The translations under genes and the position numbers were made by a program. Below, piece by piece: positions 1 through 9,380 of a stretch of DNA of 64,000 nt. Origin of the DNA: Gracilimonas sp040904925 (GTDB lineage Bacteria; Bacteroidota; Rhodothermia; Balneolales; Balneolaceae); the NCBI GenBank assembly GCA_040904925.1, contig JBBDSP010000030.1, positions 1 through 64,000 of the forward strand, written 5' to 3'. Positions within the stretch are counted from its first letter, which is position 1. Each line of letters opens with the position of its first letter. The notes beneath the pieces were generated by a model. That model searched no databases and had not been told where the DNA came from. It saw only the letters and a list, made by a program, of their open reading frames with translations.

Positions 1-8
1 AAATTCGA

Positions 9-31
9 AAGGGTTTCTCCCTTCTTTTTTT
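9..31 (+). terminator. Rho-independent terminator of an upstream gene
   Basis: A short hairpin (AAGGG, loop TTTCT, CCCTT) is followed by C and a run of seven T. It most likely ends a gene lying left of the window. The stem is only 5 bp, so support is moderate. Confidence 0.45.
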
Positions 32-70
32 AGCTTTTACCGGACACTACTGATTATATTTACAACCTTG

Positions 71-100
71 TTTGAACAACATTCATCAACTATAAATTTA
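71..100 (+). promoter_or_regulatory. Candidate Bacteroidota-type promoter of pgcA
   Basis: TTTG at 71-74 and TAAATTTA at 93-100 are separated by 18 bases. This resembles the -33 TTTG / -7 TAnnTTTG promoter known from Bacteroidota. It would give a leader of only a few bases before the ATG at 115. The last base of the -7 box is off consensus, so this is tentative. Confidence 0.3.
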
Positions 101-114
101 TAAAAGCAGAGATC

Positions 115-1851
115 ATGAACGCATTAGATTCGGTCGTACAAAACAAAATCGATCAATGGCTAAATGGGAGCTACGATAAGGAAACAAAAGGTGAGATCCG
201 TCAAAAACTGGATGAGAAGAAATTCGATGAACTGACCGATGCGTTCTACAGAGATCTTGAATTTGGGACCGGCGGACTTCGCGGGATCATGGGTGTCGGT
301 TCAAACCGTGTAAATAAATATACCTTTGGAATGGCTACTCAGGGTCTTTCCAACTTCCTGAAGAAACAATATCCGCATCAGGATATTAAAGTGGTGATTG
401 CCCATGATTGTCGAAACAATTCTGATGTGCTTTCTAATGTTGTGGCGGATGTTTTTTCCGCCAACGGAATTCACGTGTACTTTTTTGATGCCCTCCGCCC
501 CACTCCCGAGCTGTCTTATGCTATTCGTGAACTAAGTTGTCAGAGCGGAGTGATGTTGACCGCCTCTCATAACCCTAAGGAATACAGCGGCTATAAAGCT
601 TATGGTGCCGATGGCGGACAGTTGGTAGCACCACACGATAAAATGGTGATGGAAGAAGTGCAGAAGATCAGCTCCGTTGATGAGGTGAATTTTGACCGGA
701 AAGATGACCTGATCGAAACTATCGGGGCAGAAATGGATGGAAAATATTTAGATGAGCTGGTGAAATTATCCGTTTCTCCAGATGCCATTAAACGACAAAA
801 AGATCTTAAGATCGTCTTCTCCCCTATTCACGGGACTACGTTGAAACTGGTGCCGGATGTATTAGAGCGATTTGGGTTTGAGAATGTGATGACCGTTGAG
901 GAACAAATGACACCTGATGGCAATTTCCCTACTGTAGTGTATCCAAACCCTGAAGAAAAGGAAGCACTGGATATGTCACTTGAAAAAGCCAGGGAAGTAG
1001 ATGCAGACCTCGTTATGGCCACTGATCCTGATGGCGACCGTGTGGGCATTGCAGTTAAAAACATGGATGGTGAATTCGTGTTGCTGAATGGAAATCAAAC
1101 CGGTTCACTGCTAATCAACTATATGCTTACGGCATGGGATCAGGCCGGGAAAATCACCGGAAATGAGTATATCGTAAAAACCGTCGTGACTTCTTACATC
1201 ATCGACCGCATTGCAAAAGCCAAAGGTGTTGAGTGTTATAATACACTTACAGGCTTCAAGTACATCGGTGAGTTGATGACCAAGCTCGAAGGCAAAAAAC
1301 AGTTTATTGCCGGTGGGGAAGAAAGTTATGGATATCTGGTTGGTGAGCATGTCCGGGATAAAGATGCGGTGATCTCCTGCGCCATGATCGCAGAAATGGC
1401 TGCCTTTTATAAAGATGAAGGCAGCAGCCTGTACGAAGCCTTACTCGATATGTATGTTGAATACGGCCTTTTCCGTGAAGACCTTATCTCGGTTACAAAA
1501 AAAGGGAAATCAGGAGCTGAGGAAATTCAGAAAATGATGATGAATTTTAGAGCTAATCCTCCCAAAAAGTTGGGCGGCTCACAAGTTGTTACTGTGAAAG
1601 ATTACCAGACCTCAAAAGAAAAAAATATAGCAACCGGGGAAATAACCGACATGGATCTCCCAAAATCTAATGTGCTACAGTTTATAACGGAGGATGGTGC
1701 GATCGTTTCTGTGCGGCCATCCGGTACTGAACCAAAGATCAAATTCTATTGTAGTGTAAATACCAACCTGATGAGTGCGGAAGACTATACACAAGTCGCT
1801 GCCACACTCGATAAAAGAATTGAAGTCATGATCGAAGCTTTAAAAAGCTAA
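115..1851 (+). CDS. pgcA: Phosphoglucomutase/phosphomannomutase (PgcA type)
   Basis: This is an alpha-D-phosphohexomutase interconverting hexose 1- and 6-phosphates, which feeds glycolysis, glycogen and cell-envelope sugars in the cytosol. All four family signatures are present: the phosphoserine loop TASHNP (Ser near residue 151), the metal loop DPDGDR (near 304-309), the sugar-binding GEESYG (near 401) and the C-terminal phosphate-binding RPSGTEPK (near 534). At 578 residues it matches the long Bacillus PgcA type rather than the 450-residue ManB or GlmM forms. The gene stands alone with no clear Shine-Dalgarno. Substrate preference (glucose or mannose) cannot be read from the sequence. Confidence 0.93.
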   Translation: MNALDSVVQNKIDQWLNGSYDKETKGEIRQKLDEKKFDELTDAFYRDLEFGTGGLRGIMGVGSNRVNKYTFGMATQGLSNFLKKQYPHQDIKVVIAHDCRNNSDVLSNVVADVFSANGIHVYFFDALRPTPELSYAIRELSCQSGVMLTASHNPKEYSGYKAYGADGGQLVAPHDKMVMEEVQKISSVDEVNFDRKDDLIETIGAEMDGKYLDELVKLSVSPDAIKRQKDLKIVFSPIHGTTLKLVPDVLERFGFENVMTVEEQMTPDGNFPTVVYPNPEEKEALDMSLEKAREVDADLVMATDPDGDRVGIAVKNMDGEFVLLNGNQTGSLLINYMLTAWDQAGKITGNEYIVKTVVTSYIIDRIAKAKGVECYNTLTGFKYIGELMTKLEGKKQFIAGGEESYGYLVGEHVRDKDAVISCAMIAEMAAFYKDEGSSLYEALLDMYVEYGLFREDLISVTKKGKSGAEEIQKMMMNFRANPPKKLGGSQVVTVKDYQTSKEKNIATGEITDMDLPKSNVLQFITEDGAIVSVRPSGTEPKIKFYCSVNTNLMSAEDYTQVAATLDKRIEVMIEALKS

Positions 1852-1983
1852 CTGCCCGGCCTCACATAATAAATGAGAAGTCTCCCTTTCCGGAATATTT
1901 AGATCCATTGAAACCGACTTTACTTTGATTCAGAAACCTGCTTAATTATTTGACAAGTATTAACAGCTAGAGATGGAACAATG

Positions 1984-2001
1984 ACAGCATATATATGTTG
2001 T
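1984..2001. promoter_or_regulatory. Near-perfect palindrome upstream of the baeRF gene
   Basis: An 18-bp element pairs ACA with TGT around a perfect CATATATATG core, with one mismatched pair (G/T). It lies about 40 bases before the baeRF start, where an operator would sit. No regulator can be assigned. Confidence 0.3.
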
Positions 2002-2030
2002 TATAAGTAAATCAGTTACATCTACTAAAC

Positions 2031-2036
2031 AGGAGG
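2031..2036 (+). promoter_or_regulatory. Unusually strong Shine-Dalgarno
   Basis: A full AGGAGG lies 5 bases before the ATG at 2042. Most genes in this window have no recognizable Shine-Dalgarno, so this one stands out and fixes the start. Confidence 0.75.
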
Positions 2037-2041
2037 AAATT

Positions 2042-3187
2042 ATGAGTGTAGTAAACAGAGAAACTATTGAAAAGCTTATCAGCAACACCCAAGAAGTAAA
2101 TGTCACCATATTTATTCCCACTCATAAAACAGGAGAAGAAGGAAAACAAGACTCGATCCGTTTAAAAAATATTATACAACAAGTTAAATCTGACCTGCTC
2201 GAAAAGGGATGGAAAGAGAATAAAATTGACGAGCTATTCAAACCTGTACTTGCTAAAACTGAAGAAAATCAATTCTGGCTGCATCAGGATAAAGGACTGG
2301 CAATCTATGTGAATGAAGACTATTTCGATTTTTTCAAGATACCGGTCAGTGCCAAAGAGAACTATTACATTTCGGATAATTTTCTGGTCACTCCGTTGCT
2401 GGAGCTTCAAAATCATCACAATGATTATCATGTGCTGCTACTGAGCCAAAATGAGACCAAGATGTTTAAGATAGCCCCTGATGAAACTGCTCAGGTCACT
2501 TTTGAAAGCGTTCCAACCAGCATGGAGGAACATCTGAAATATCACGTGCATGAACGTTCAGTTCAACATCACACAGGCACAAGTGGCGGAGGCGCTGTAT
2601 TTCACGGACAGGGAGCTGATGTAGATGAAAATAACAAAGAATTAGAGCTTTTTTTAAAGCACATTGAGAACAAGGTCACAAAGTATCTTAAAAAGGTAAA
2701 CGGTCCGCTTATACTTGCGGGACCTGATAAATTGATTGCCTACTACAAGAAGGCCAACAAATATTTTAATGTACTGGATAAGTCTATTTCAGGGAACTGT
2801 GATAATAAGTCTATTCAGGAAATTGAGGATGAATCATGGAGTATTGTAGAGCCTTATTTCAGAGAAGAGATAAAAAGTGACATTGAACGCTTTAACAATC
2901 TGCTTGGGAGCGACCTGGTATCAACTGATATAAGTGATATTGTGAAGGGAGCTTATTTCGGAAAAGTAGACACGTTATTTGTGCCTATGGAATTTCACCA
3001 ATTTGGTATTTTCGATCCAGAGGAAAACAAAGTGGATATCTCTGATAAGCTAAACGGCGAGGCTGTCGATCTTATAAATTATGCAGCCATATCTGCTATT
3101 CGTAATGGCAGTACGCTCTACGGATTACCACAATCTGAAGTGCCTAAGAATTCGGGCTTAGCAGCTATTTACAGGTATAAATCCTGA
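2042..3187 (+). CDS. baeRF-family protein (bacterial eRF1-like)
   Basis: The 381-residue cytosolic protein resembles the bacterial archaeo-eukaryotic release factor (baeRF) families. These share the eRF1/Pelota middle and C-terminal folds and have been proposed to act in ribosome rescue or translation quality control. The N-terminal 150 residues carry the conserved IFIPTHKTG start seen in this group. A glycine-rich loop with GGGAVFHGQG follows near residue 183, where eRF1 has its GGQ loop, and then a long helix and an RNase H-like half (GPLILAGPDKL). There is no signal peptide. The strong Shine-Dalgarno and upstream palindrome suggest high, inducible expression. Family assignment is by motif and layout; peptidyl-tRNA hydrolysis is not shown. 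Confidence 0.65.
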   Translation: MSVVNRETIEKLISNTQEVNVTIFIPTHKTGEEGKQDSIRLKNIIQQVKSDLLEKGWKENKIDELFKPVLAKTEENQFWLHQDKGLAIYVNEDYFDFFKIPVSAKENYYISDNFLVTPLLELQNHHNDYHVLLLSQNETKMFKIAPDETAQVTFESVPTSMEEHLKYHVHERSVQHHTGTSGGGAVFHGQGADVDENNKELELFLKHIENKVTKYLKKVNGPLILAGPDKLIAYYKKANKYFNVLDKSISGNCDNKSIQEIEDESWSIVEPYFREEIKSDIERFNNLLGSDLVSTDISDIVKGAYFGKVDTLFVPMEFHQFGIFDPEENKVDISDKLNGEAVDLINYAAISAIRNGSTLYGLPQSEVPKNSGLAAIYRYKS

Positions 3188-3201
3188 TAGATCATATGGG
3201 T

Positions 3202-3264
3202 CGGATTCGAAATTCATTGTATCCTTTCTTTGAATGGATACAATTTTCGAATCCGCTCTTTTTA
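3202..3264 (+). terminator. Terminator after the baeRF gene
   Basis: A long hairpin pairs CGGATTCG and ATTGTATCC with GGATACAAT and CGAATCCG, with a small internal bulge and an 11-base loop, followed by CTCTTTTT. It separates the plus-strand baeRF gene from the minus-strand gene ending at 3273. Confidence 0.75.
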
Positions 3265-3272
3265 TACTTTAT

Positions 3273-4004
3273 CTATATTTCGGCTTTTAGCTTAAGCCAC
3301 ACCAAAGCTCCTTCTTCCTCATCTCCGCGTGTTTGTAGCATTCGCCCGCTTTCTTTTCCTATCCAGTAATAGTATATCTCCTCGGAATTTTCTCTTTTTA
3401 CCGTATAAGTAATTGCGTCATATGTTTTTTCATGAAGGATAATTTCCTCTTCACCTGTGTGTTCTATCATGATGACATCTTTTCCCAGGTTTGAAGAATA
3501 AACAGGTATGGTCCAGGAATTGACCCCTTGCTTTTTTGCGGCGTAAAGCAAAGTGGGAATCCAGTGTGCATCATATCTCAACCGGTCGAATTTTTCTGAA
3601 AAAGTTGTATCCTGATTTACGTTAAAGCTTCTTCTTTTTACCCGAACATCAACCCTTTCAGTTCCTGTATAATCAACTGAAATATTTTGGCGGGGCTGTA
3701 TTCTGGAACGATAGGCAATAGGTTGAAACGATTTCAAGTCTAACAATAAACTATCTCTAAGCGCAATTCTTGGCATATCCTGATGGTACGTAATCAGCAT
3801 TTTGTCTTCTTGAGTCTGTACATTTTCTGTAACAGTACCCATTGCGGATTCTTCTCCATCTGCTTCCCTTACGTATTCATAAACCTGAATTCCGGGCTCA
3901 ATGTTTTCTCCGGATAATATGGCATAATTCGTTTGTTGTGCCTGTATTTCAAAAGAGCTTAGAGTTAATACAGTGGTAAAAATAATTAATAGAAACTGTC
4001 TCAT
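3273..4004 (-). CDS. Secreted protein of unknown function (DUF3108-like)
   Basis: Reading from the ATG at 4004 gives a Sec signal peptide (RQFLLIIFTTVLTLSSFEIQA, cut before QQTN) and a mature protein of about 220 residues rich in beta strands. An in-frame start 51 bases upstream would place a hydrophilic stretch before the signal peptide, so the downstream ATG is preferred. The end (EEIYYYWIGKESGRMLQTR...) recalls the periplasmic DUF3108 beta-barrel-like proteins common in Bacteroidota, but I recognise this only loosely. Its stop lies 62 bases downstream of dprA's end, so it may be the last gene of the dprA/obg transcript. Confidence 0.6.
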   Translation of the reverse strand: MRQFLLIIFTTVLTLSSFEIQAQQTNYAILSGENIEPGIQVYEYVREADGEESAMGTVTENVQTQEDKMLITYHQDMPRIALRDSLLLDLKSFQPIAYRSRIQPRQNISVDYTGTERVDVRVKRRSFNVNQDTTFSEKFDRLRYDAHWIPTLLYAAKKQGVNSWTIPVYSSNLGKDVIMIEHTGEEEIILHEKTYDAITYTVKRENSEEIYYYWIGKESGRMLQTRGDEEEGALVWLKLKAEI

Positions 4005-4066
4005 GATGATATAGTGATTGTTTTTGAATTCGGAATGGAAACTACGTAAATCCACACAATGCAGAT

Positions 4067-5194
4067 TTATTTCAATTCAAAGATCTTGCCTGCCCTTTGC
4101 TGAACCAGGTCCTCCATTTCAAGCTGGAGTAAAGTAACCAAAAGTTGACTTGTATTTACACCTAATTCCTCACTAAGATCATCAATTTGATAGGCTTGCT
4201 TATCTAGTGCTTCACATATTTTGAGTGCTTTTTCATCAAGATCCTGCTCTCTCCAGTTTGGTTTTTGAGCATCTTCTTCAACACCAACTCCCTCTCTAAC
4301 AGAATGCTCCACCGGTAGCTCTTCGATGATGTCATCTACTGTTTGCACAAGCTTTGCCGCTCCGCGTTTGATCAGATAATTACATCCGGTACCTGATGGA
4401 TTTCCTAAAGGATGAGGAACTGCAAATACTTCGCGATTTTGATCGAGCCCAAGATCGGCCGTGATCATGCTCCCTCCTTTTATCCCGGATTCTACAACCA
4501 AAACTCCAAGGCTCATTCCGCTCACTATCCGATTGCGAACTGGAAAGTTACCGGCATCAGGATTGGTACCAAGAGGGAACTCGGTGATAACTGCTCCCCC
4601 ACTTTTTACAATATTATTGGCGAGTGGTGCATTTTTCTTTGGATACAAATTATCGATCCCAGAACCCAAAACTGCTACTGTTAGAGCATTATGATCAAGT
4701 GCCGTTTTATGAGCAATTGAATCAATTCCATACGCCAGTCCGCTGAAAATAGATAGACCCTGATCAGCTAACTCACCAGTCAATTTTTCAGCCATTTTTC
4801 GCCCATAAGCTGAAGTATTCCGGGTACCAACCACTGCAACTCCGGGTTTTGAAAGAGCTTCAGGATCTCCTTTTATCCAGAATAAGACCGGAGGATCGTA
4901 AATCTGTTTTAGCAATGGAGGGTATTCAGGATCAGCAAGCGTGATAATTTTCGAACCAGACTTTTCCGTTTCAGCAAGAATGTGATCCACTTTATCCCAA
5001 TCATCAAACGAAAGAAGTGAAAGTGCAGAAGCTTCTCCAATTCCTTCCACCGTTCGCAGCTTTCTCTTACTGAGATTAAAAATTTCTTCCGGGTCTTCTA
5101 TATGTTTTAGCAGATTGAATACGCGCCGGCATCCAAAGCCCGGAATTATAGATAGCCCCAGCAGTACCCTAAGTTTCTTCTTGTTCTTTTGCAT
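4067..5194 (-). CDS. dprA: DNA processing protein DprA
   Basis: DprA binds incoming single-stranded DNA during natural transformation and loads RecA. An N-terminal helix-hairpin-helix region (about residues 10-65, with IPGFG and VEGIGEA) precedes the Rossmann-like core. The core contains VVGTRNTSAYG, FSGLAYGIDSIAH, AVLGSGIDNLYP, GTNPDAGNFPVRNRIVSG and ESGIKGGSMITADLG. The last 60 residues form the DprA winged helix. The length of 375 residues is usual. It overlaps the end of obg by 26 bases, so the two are very probably co-transcribed and translationally coupled. Its presence hints at competence, although no other competence gene is visible here. Confidence 0.93.
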   Translation of the reverse strand: MQKNKKKLRVLLGLSIIPGFGCRRVFNLLKHIEDPEEIFNLSKRKLRTVEGIGEASALSLLSFDDWDKVDHILAETEKSGSKIITLADPEYPPLLKQIYDPPVLFWIKGDPEALSKPGVAVVGTRNTSAYGRKMAEKLTGELADQGLSIFSGLAYGIDSIAHKTALDHNALTVAVLGSGIDNLYPKKNAPLANNIVKSGGAVITEFPLGTNPDAGNFPVRNRIVSGMSLGVLVVESGIKGGSMITADLGLDQNREVFAVPHPLGNPSGTGCNYLIKRGAAKLVQTVDDIIEELPVEHSVREGVGVEEDAQKPNWREQDLDEKALKICEALDKQAYQIDDLSEELGVNTSQLLVTLLQLEMEDLVQQRAGKIFELK

Positions 5195-6167
5195 GTTGAA
5201 TCAATTCCCAAAGTTTCTCTCTCAGCTCATCGACCCCGTGACCGGTTGCTGAAGAAATAGGAATAACGGGAATTTCATCATCAAAGTGAAGTTCTTCTTC
5301 TAACTCAAAGCCTTGTTTTAAATCCATCTTGGTGATAGCTAATACCCGTGGTTTGTCTAACAAGTCTTTTCGGTACGACTTTAGTTCATTGAGCAGTGCT
5401 TTGTACTCATACTCAATATCGGTCATTGCACTTACCATAAATAAGAGTACATTATTACGTTCAATATGCCTTAGAAACTGTATCCCAAGCCCTTTTCCTT
5501 CATGCGCTTCTTCAATAATTCCTGGGATATCGGCCATTACAAAGCTCCGATAGTCCTCAAATTTCACAACCCCAAGATTAGGCTCGAGTGTCGTAAACGG
5601 ATAGTCAGCGATCTTGGGTTTGGCATGAGAAAGAGCTGAGAGTAAGGTGCTTTTTCCTGCATTCGGGAAACCGACCAATCCAACATCAGCGATAAGCTTG
5701 AGCTCTAACTCTACCGTACGTTCTTCACCTGATTTGCCTTCCTGTGCATACTGTGGAGTCTGATTGGTTGAGCTTTTAAAATGCCAGTTACCTAATCCGC
5801 CTTTGCCGCCTTCTGCAATCACCAGCTCCTGCTCATGTTCGGTAATCTCACCCAGACGTTCTTTGGTATCCGCATCATAAACCACCGTTCCCATTGGAAC
5901 TTCCAGCTTTACCGACTCACCATCGGAACCGGTACTTCGTTGTTTGGTGCCGTGTTCTCCGGGCTTCGCTTTGATATATTTTCGATACCTGAGGTCAAGA
6001 ATGGTATTAAGCTGTTCATTGCCAACTAATACCACATCACCGCCTTTTCCTCCGTCTCCGCCGTCAGGACCACCTTTTGGTACATATTTTTCCCTCCTAA
6101 AGTGAAGAGAACCATCTCCACCCCTGCCGGCTGTTACATAAATTTTAGCATAATCGGCAAAGCGCAT
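5169..6167 (-). CDS. obg: GTPase Obg (CgtA)
   Basis: Obg is an essential ribosome-associated GTPase acting in late 50S assembly and stress control. The glycine-rich Obg fold occupies about residues 1-158 (GRGGDGSLHFRREK, GGPDGGDGGKGG). The G domain follows, with G1 GFPNAGKST, G2 YPFTTLEPN, G3 DIPGII, G4 TKMD and G5 SSATG. At 332 residues it lacks the extra C-terminal OCT domain of longer Firmicute forms and matches the Bacteroidota length. The dprA start lies inside its 3' end. Confidence 0.95.
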   Translation of the reverse strand: MRFADYAKIYVTAGRGGDGSLHFRREKYVPKGGPDGGDGGKGGDVVLVGNEQLNTILDLRYRKYIKAKPGEHGTKQRSTGSDGESVKLEVPMGTVVYDADTKERLGEITEHEQELVIAEGGKGGLGNWHFKSSTNQTPQYAQEGKSGEERTVELELKLIADVGLVGFPNAGKSTLLSALSHAKPKIADYPFTTLEPNLGVVKFEDYRSFVMADIPGIIEEAHEGKGLGIQFLRHIERNNVLLFMVSAMTDIEYEYKALLNELKSYRKDLLDKPRVLAITKMDLKQGFELEEELHFDDEIPVIPISSATGHGVDELREKLWELIQHAKEQEET

Positions 6168-6202
6168 GTTGTGAACTTTTATTTAAATGGTTGATCGTCT
6201 AT

Positions 6203-8377
6203 CTACAGGTTTTCAAGAATGAAATCTGTCATCAGTCGGTAAAGATGACGGCGAGTATTCCCACCATAAATTCCGTGGTTTCTGTCCGGATAGATCATGG
6301 TCTCAAAATCCACATCTTCAGCAACCAAAGCATCTATCATATCAATGGTATTTTGATAGTGGACATTGTCATCACCGGTACCGTGTATCAATAAATAATT
6401 TCCTTCAATTTGACCGGCTTTTGTGATTGGAGAGCCTTCGTTATATCCCTCAGGATTTAACTGGGGAGTTTGCATAAAACGCTCAGTATAAATGGTATCA
6501 TAATATTTCCAGTGTGTAACCGGGGCAACGGCAATAGCTGTACTGAATACATCAGCACCTTCAGCTAAAGCGAGTGAAGACATATATCCCCCATAACTCC
6601 AGCCCCAAATTCCAATCCGGTTTTCATCAATATAATCAATTGCTGATAGTTGCTTTGCAGCTTCGATCTGATCGGCTGTTTCAAGTTGACCCAGTTTTTT
6701 ATAGGTCTGTTTTTTGAAATCACGTCCCTTACCGCCGGTTCCTCTGTTATCAACGGAAACCACGATATATCCTTGATTTACCAAATACTGATGCCACATT
6801 GGGCGCTGAGCACTTTCAAAGTTCCGTGTAACCGTCTGGCTTCCGGGCCCTCCATATACATACATCAACACAGGGTATTTTTGGGTTGAATCAAAATCAG
6901 CCGGTTTCATCATGTAGGCATTCAGCTCGACTCCATTAACATCCATCGTCATAAACTCTTTCTGGATAAAATGATACTCATCCAACCTTTGTGACAGTTC
7001 AGCATTGGCTTCCAGCGTTCGTACTTCGCTCCCATCTTCCCTGTGAAGTGAGACCTTAGCCGGCTTATTGTAATCAGACCAGATATCAATGTAATATTTA
7101 AAATCACGACTCATATTAATACCATGCCAACCTTCACCTTCCGTAAGCTTGGTTTTTCTTTTGCCATCAACTCGAGTGCTGTATAAATGTCTTTGCAATG
7201 ATGACTCTTCTGTACTTACATAGAAAAGACGGTAATTTCGCTCGTTGTGACCAATAAAATTTGTTACGTCCCATTCGCCACTTGTGACCTGCTGAAGCTC
7301 TTCTCCCTCCATGTTGTATAAGTAAATGTGATTGTATCCATCCTTGTCACTGGTAGTTATGAACTGCTCACCATTGTCAAGAAAATACAGATCGTCGTGA
7401 ACATCGATCCAGGTTTCACTTTCTTCTGTAAGGATAGCACGAGAATCCCCTGTTTCAGCATTTGCGAAAAGCAGATCTTGTTTATTTTGAAGACGGTTCA
7501 TCCTGCGGATCGCTAACAGATCATTATCGTTGGTCCAGTTGATCCGGGGAATATATTGATCTGTTTCCTCACCGATCTCCATATCCACGGTTTCACCGGA
7601 TCCCACATGATATACATGGATCGAAACAATAGAGTTTTTTTCTCCTGCTTTGGGATATTTGAATTTCACAGCCTCAGGATACAAGCCACCCCATTCCGTC
7701 ATAAAAAATTCATTTACCCGCTCCTCATCAAAACGATAAAAGGCAATTCGATCTCCATCCGGTGACCAGAACCAAGCTTTGGCAAAGCCAAATTCTTCCT
7801 CATACACCCAGTCAGCTGCTCCGTTGATAATCTTGTTGAACTCACCATCTTCCGTGATCTGAGTTTCATTACCGGTCGCAAGGTCAACCCAAAATAAATT
7901 ATTATCCCTTACAAAAGCGGCTCTATCTCCCTGGGGTGAAAGTTCTGCATACTGTTGTTTCTCATCTGATTCGGTCAGCTTCGAAAGCTCTCCAGCGTCA
8001 ATATCATACACGAAATAATTCTCGCGCGTACTTCTTCTCCATATCTGTTCCACATCTGTTCGAATCAGTAATTTTGACTCATCAGCTGAAAACTGATATC
8101 CCTGAATAATGAATGGTTTCTCACTGTTACTTCCCTCGAAATCAGCTCCATCGAAGATCACTTGTTCTGTGCCATCTATAATGTTATAACGGATGATCTT
8201 ATTATCACTGGTGGCAGAATAGAATTCTCCATCATTCATCCAGCGTACATTCTGTACATTATTCTGGGAAAATGTATTATCAAAAAGGTGTTCAAACTCT
8301 ACTGGCTTCTTGTCTTGGGCCATTGTGGCAACGGTACACATTGCCAGCATTACGAGCGAAAGTTTCAGTGTCTTCAT
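6203..8377 (-). CDS. Dipeptidyl-peptidase IV (S9B family)
   Basis: This is a secreted serine exopeptidase removing Xaa-Pro or Xaa-Ala dipeptides during extracytoplasmic peptide use. The ATG at 8377 starts a clean signal peptide (MKTLKLSLVMLAMCTVATMAQ); a further in-frame codon 36 bases upstream would bury it. The eight-bladed propeller domain spans roughly residues 30-460 and includes the substrate amino-terminus binding pair in DWVYEEEFGF. The C-terminal hydrolase domain has the nucleophile in GWSYGG, the Asp in GTGDDNVH and the His in DRNHGIYGG. Its length of 724 residues is normal for bacterial DPP4. It sits between obg and accD with separate spacing, so it may have its own promoter. Confidence 0.92.
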   Translation of the reverse strand: MKTLKLSLVMLAMCTVATMAQDKKPVEFEHLFDNTFSQNNVQNVRWMNDGEFYSATSDNKIIRYNIIDGTEQVIFDGADFEGSNSEKPFIIQGYQFSADESKLLIRTDVEQIWRRSTRENYFVYDIDAGELSKLTESDEKQQYAELSPQGDRAAFVRDNNLFWVDLATGNETQITEDGEFNKIINGAADWVYEEEFGFAKAWFWSPDGDRIAFYRFDEERVNEFFMTEWGGLYPEAVKFKYPKAGEKNSIVSIHVYHVGSGETVDMEIGEETDQYIPRINWTNDNDLLAIRRMNRLQNKQDLLFANAETGDSRAILTEESETWIDVHDDLYFLDNGEQFITTSDKDGYNHIYLYNMEGEELQQVTSGEWDVTNFIGHNERNYRLFYVSTEESSLQRHLYSTRVDGKRKTKLTEGEGWHGINMSRDFKYYIDIWSDYNKPAKVSLHREDGSEVRTLEANAELSQRLDEYHFIQKEFMTMDVNGVELNAYMMKPADFDSTQKYPVLMYVYGGPGSQTVTRNFESAQRPMWHQYLVNQGYIVVSVDNRGTGGKGRDFKKQTYKKLGQLETADQIEAAKQLSAIDYIDENRIGIWGWSYGGYMSSLALAEGADVFSTAIAVAPVTHWKYYDTIYTERFMQTPQLNPEGYNEGSPITKAGQIEGNYLLIHGTGDDNVHYQNTIDMIDALVAEDVDFETMIYPDRNHGIYGGNTRRHLYRLMTDFILENL

Positions 8378-8449
8378 AAAGTTATCTTGGGTTAAAACAA
8401 GAAAAGAACGCATAGAGCATTCTTTTCGATCGTAAATTTTGGTATTGAC

Positions 8450-9295
8450 TTAATTTTTGTGAAGGATCACCTTCAATAATTTGGTGAGCTTTGCTTTCAT
8501 ATTTGTTCTTGGCACAATGAAGTCCAGGAATCCATGTTCGAGCAAATATTCTGAAGTTTGAAATCCTTCCGGAAGATCCCGCCCTATTGTTTGGCGGATC
8601 ACTCTTGGACCTGCAAAACCGATCAATGCGCCGGGTTCGGCTATATTGAAATCACCCAGCATGGCGTAACTTGCAGTCACTCCACCGGTTGTAGGGTCGG
8701 TCATATAGGAGATATAAGGGACTTTAGCTTCCTCAAGCTGTGCCAGCTTAGCTGATGTTTTGGCCATCTGCATCAAACTAAGCACACTTTCCATCATACG
8801 TGCTCCACCGGTTTGTGAAATAATGATCAACGGAATTTTATTCTCACGTGCGTGATCTATCGCTATTCCAAGTCTTTCACCTACTACCGAGCCCATGCTT
8901 CCCCCAATAAAGGAAAAATCCATGCAGGCTACGACAAGATCGAGCTTGTTCATTTTACCTACGCCAACCCGCGCTGCATCAGAAAGACCTGTTTTATCTT
9001 GATATTCTTTGAGGCGATCTTTGTATTTCTTCCGATCTTCAAACTCAAGGGGATCGGTAGGTTTAATTTCCTGCCCCAACTCCTTGAATTTTCCATCATC
9101 AAATATGATCTCGAAATACTTTTCGCTTCCGATCCTGAAATGGTAGCCGCTTAGCGGATCAACCCATAGGTTATCTTCCAGCTCACGTTTGTGTATCGTC
9201 TCGCCGGTTGTTGGGACTTTGATCCAAACACCTTCCGGCATTTCCTTTTTGGTGTTTGTTTGAATGTTTTCGTCTTTTCTTTTAAACCAGGACAT
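8450..9295 (-). CDS. accD: Acetyl-CoA carboxylase carboxyltransferase beta subunit, cysteine-free
   Basis: AccD pairs with AccA to transfer CO2 from carboxybiotin to acetyl-CoA, the first step of fatty-acid synthesis. The crotonase-like core is well conserved: FIGGSMGSVVGERL, SQTGGARMMES, TDPTTGGVTASYAMLGD and GFAGPRVI. The N-terminal zinc ribbon is altered. The positions of the four Cys ligands of E. coli AccD (27, 30, 46, 49) hold Val, Thr, Asp and Ser here, although alignment on both sides is gapless. The fold may remain, but it cannot bind zinc in the usual way. Length is 281 residues. The gene for AccA is not in the window. Confidence 0.93.
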   Translation of the reverse strand: MSWFKRKDENIQTNTKKEMPEGVWIKVPTTGETIHKRELEDNLWVDPLSGYHFRIGSEKYFEIIFDDGKFKELGQEIKPTDPLEFEDRKKYKDRLKEYQDKTGLSDAARVGVGKMNKLDLVVACMDFSFIGGSMGSVVGERLGIAIDHARENKIPLIIISQTGGARMMESVLSLMQMAKTSAKLAQLEEAKVPYISYMTDPTTGGVTASYAMLGDFNIAEPGALIGFAGPRVIRQTIGRDLPEGFQTSEYLLEHGFLDFIVPRTNMKAKLTKLLKVILHKN

Positions 9296-9380
9296 ATGCT
9301 GCTTTTTGTGATTTTTTCAGAGAAGTAAAATAAAGATTCTGAGGCTTAATTCTGAATCTGTTTTGGTTAGAATCAAGCCT

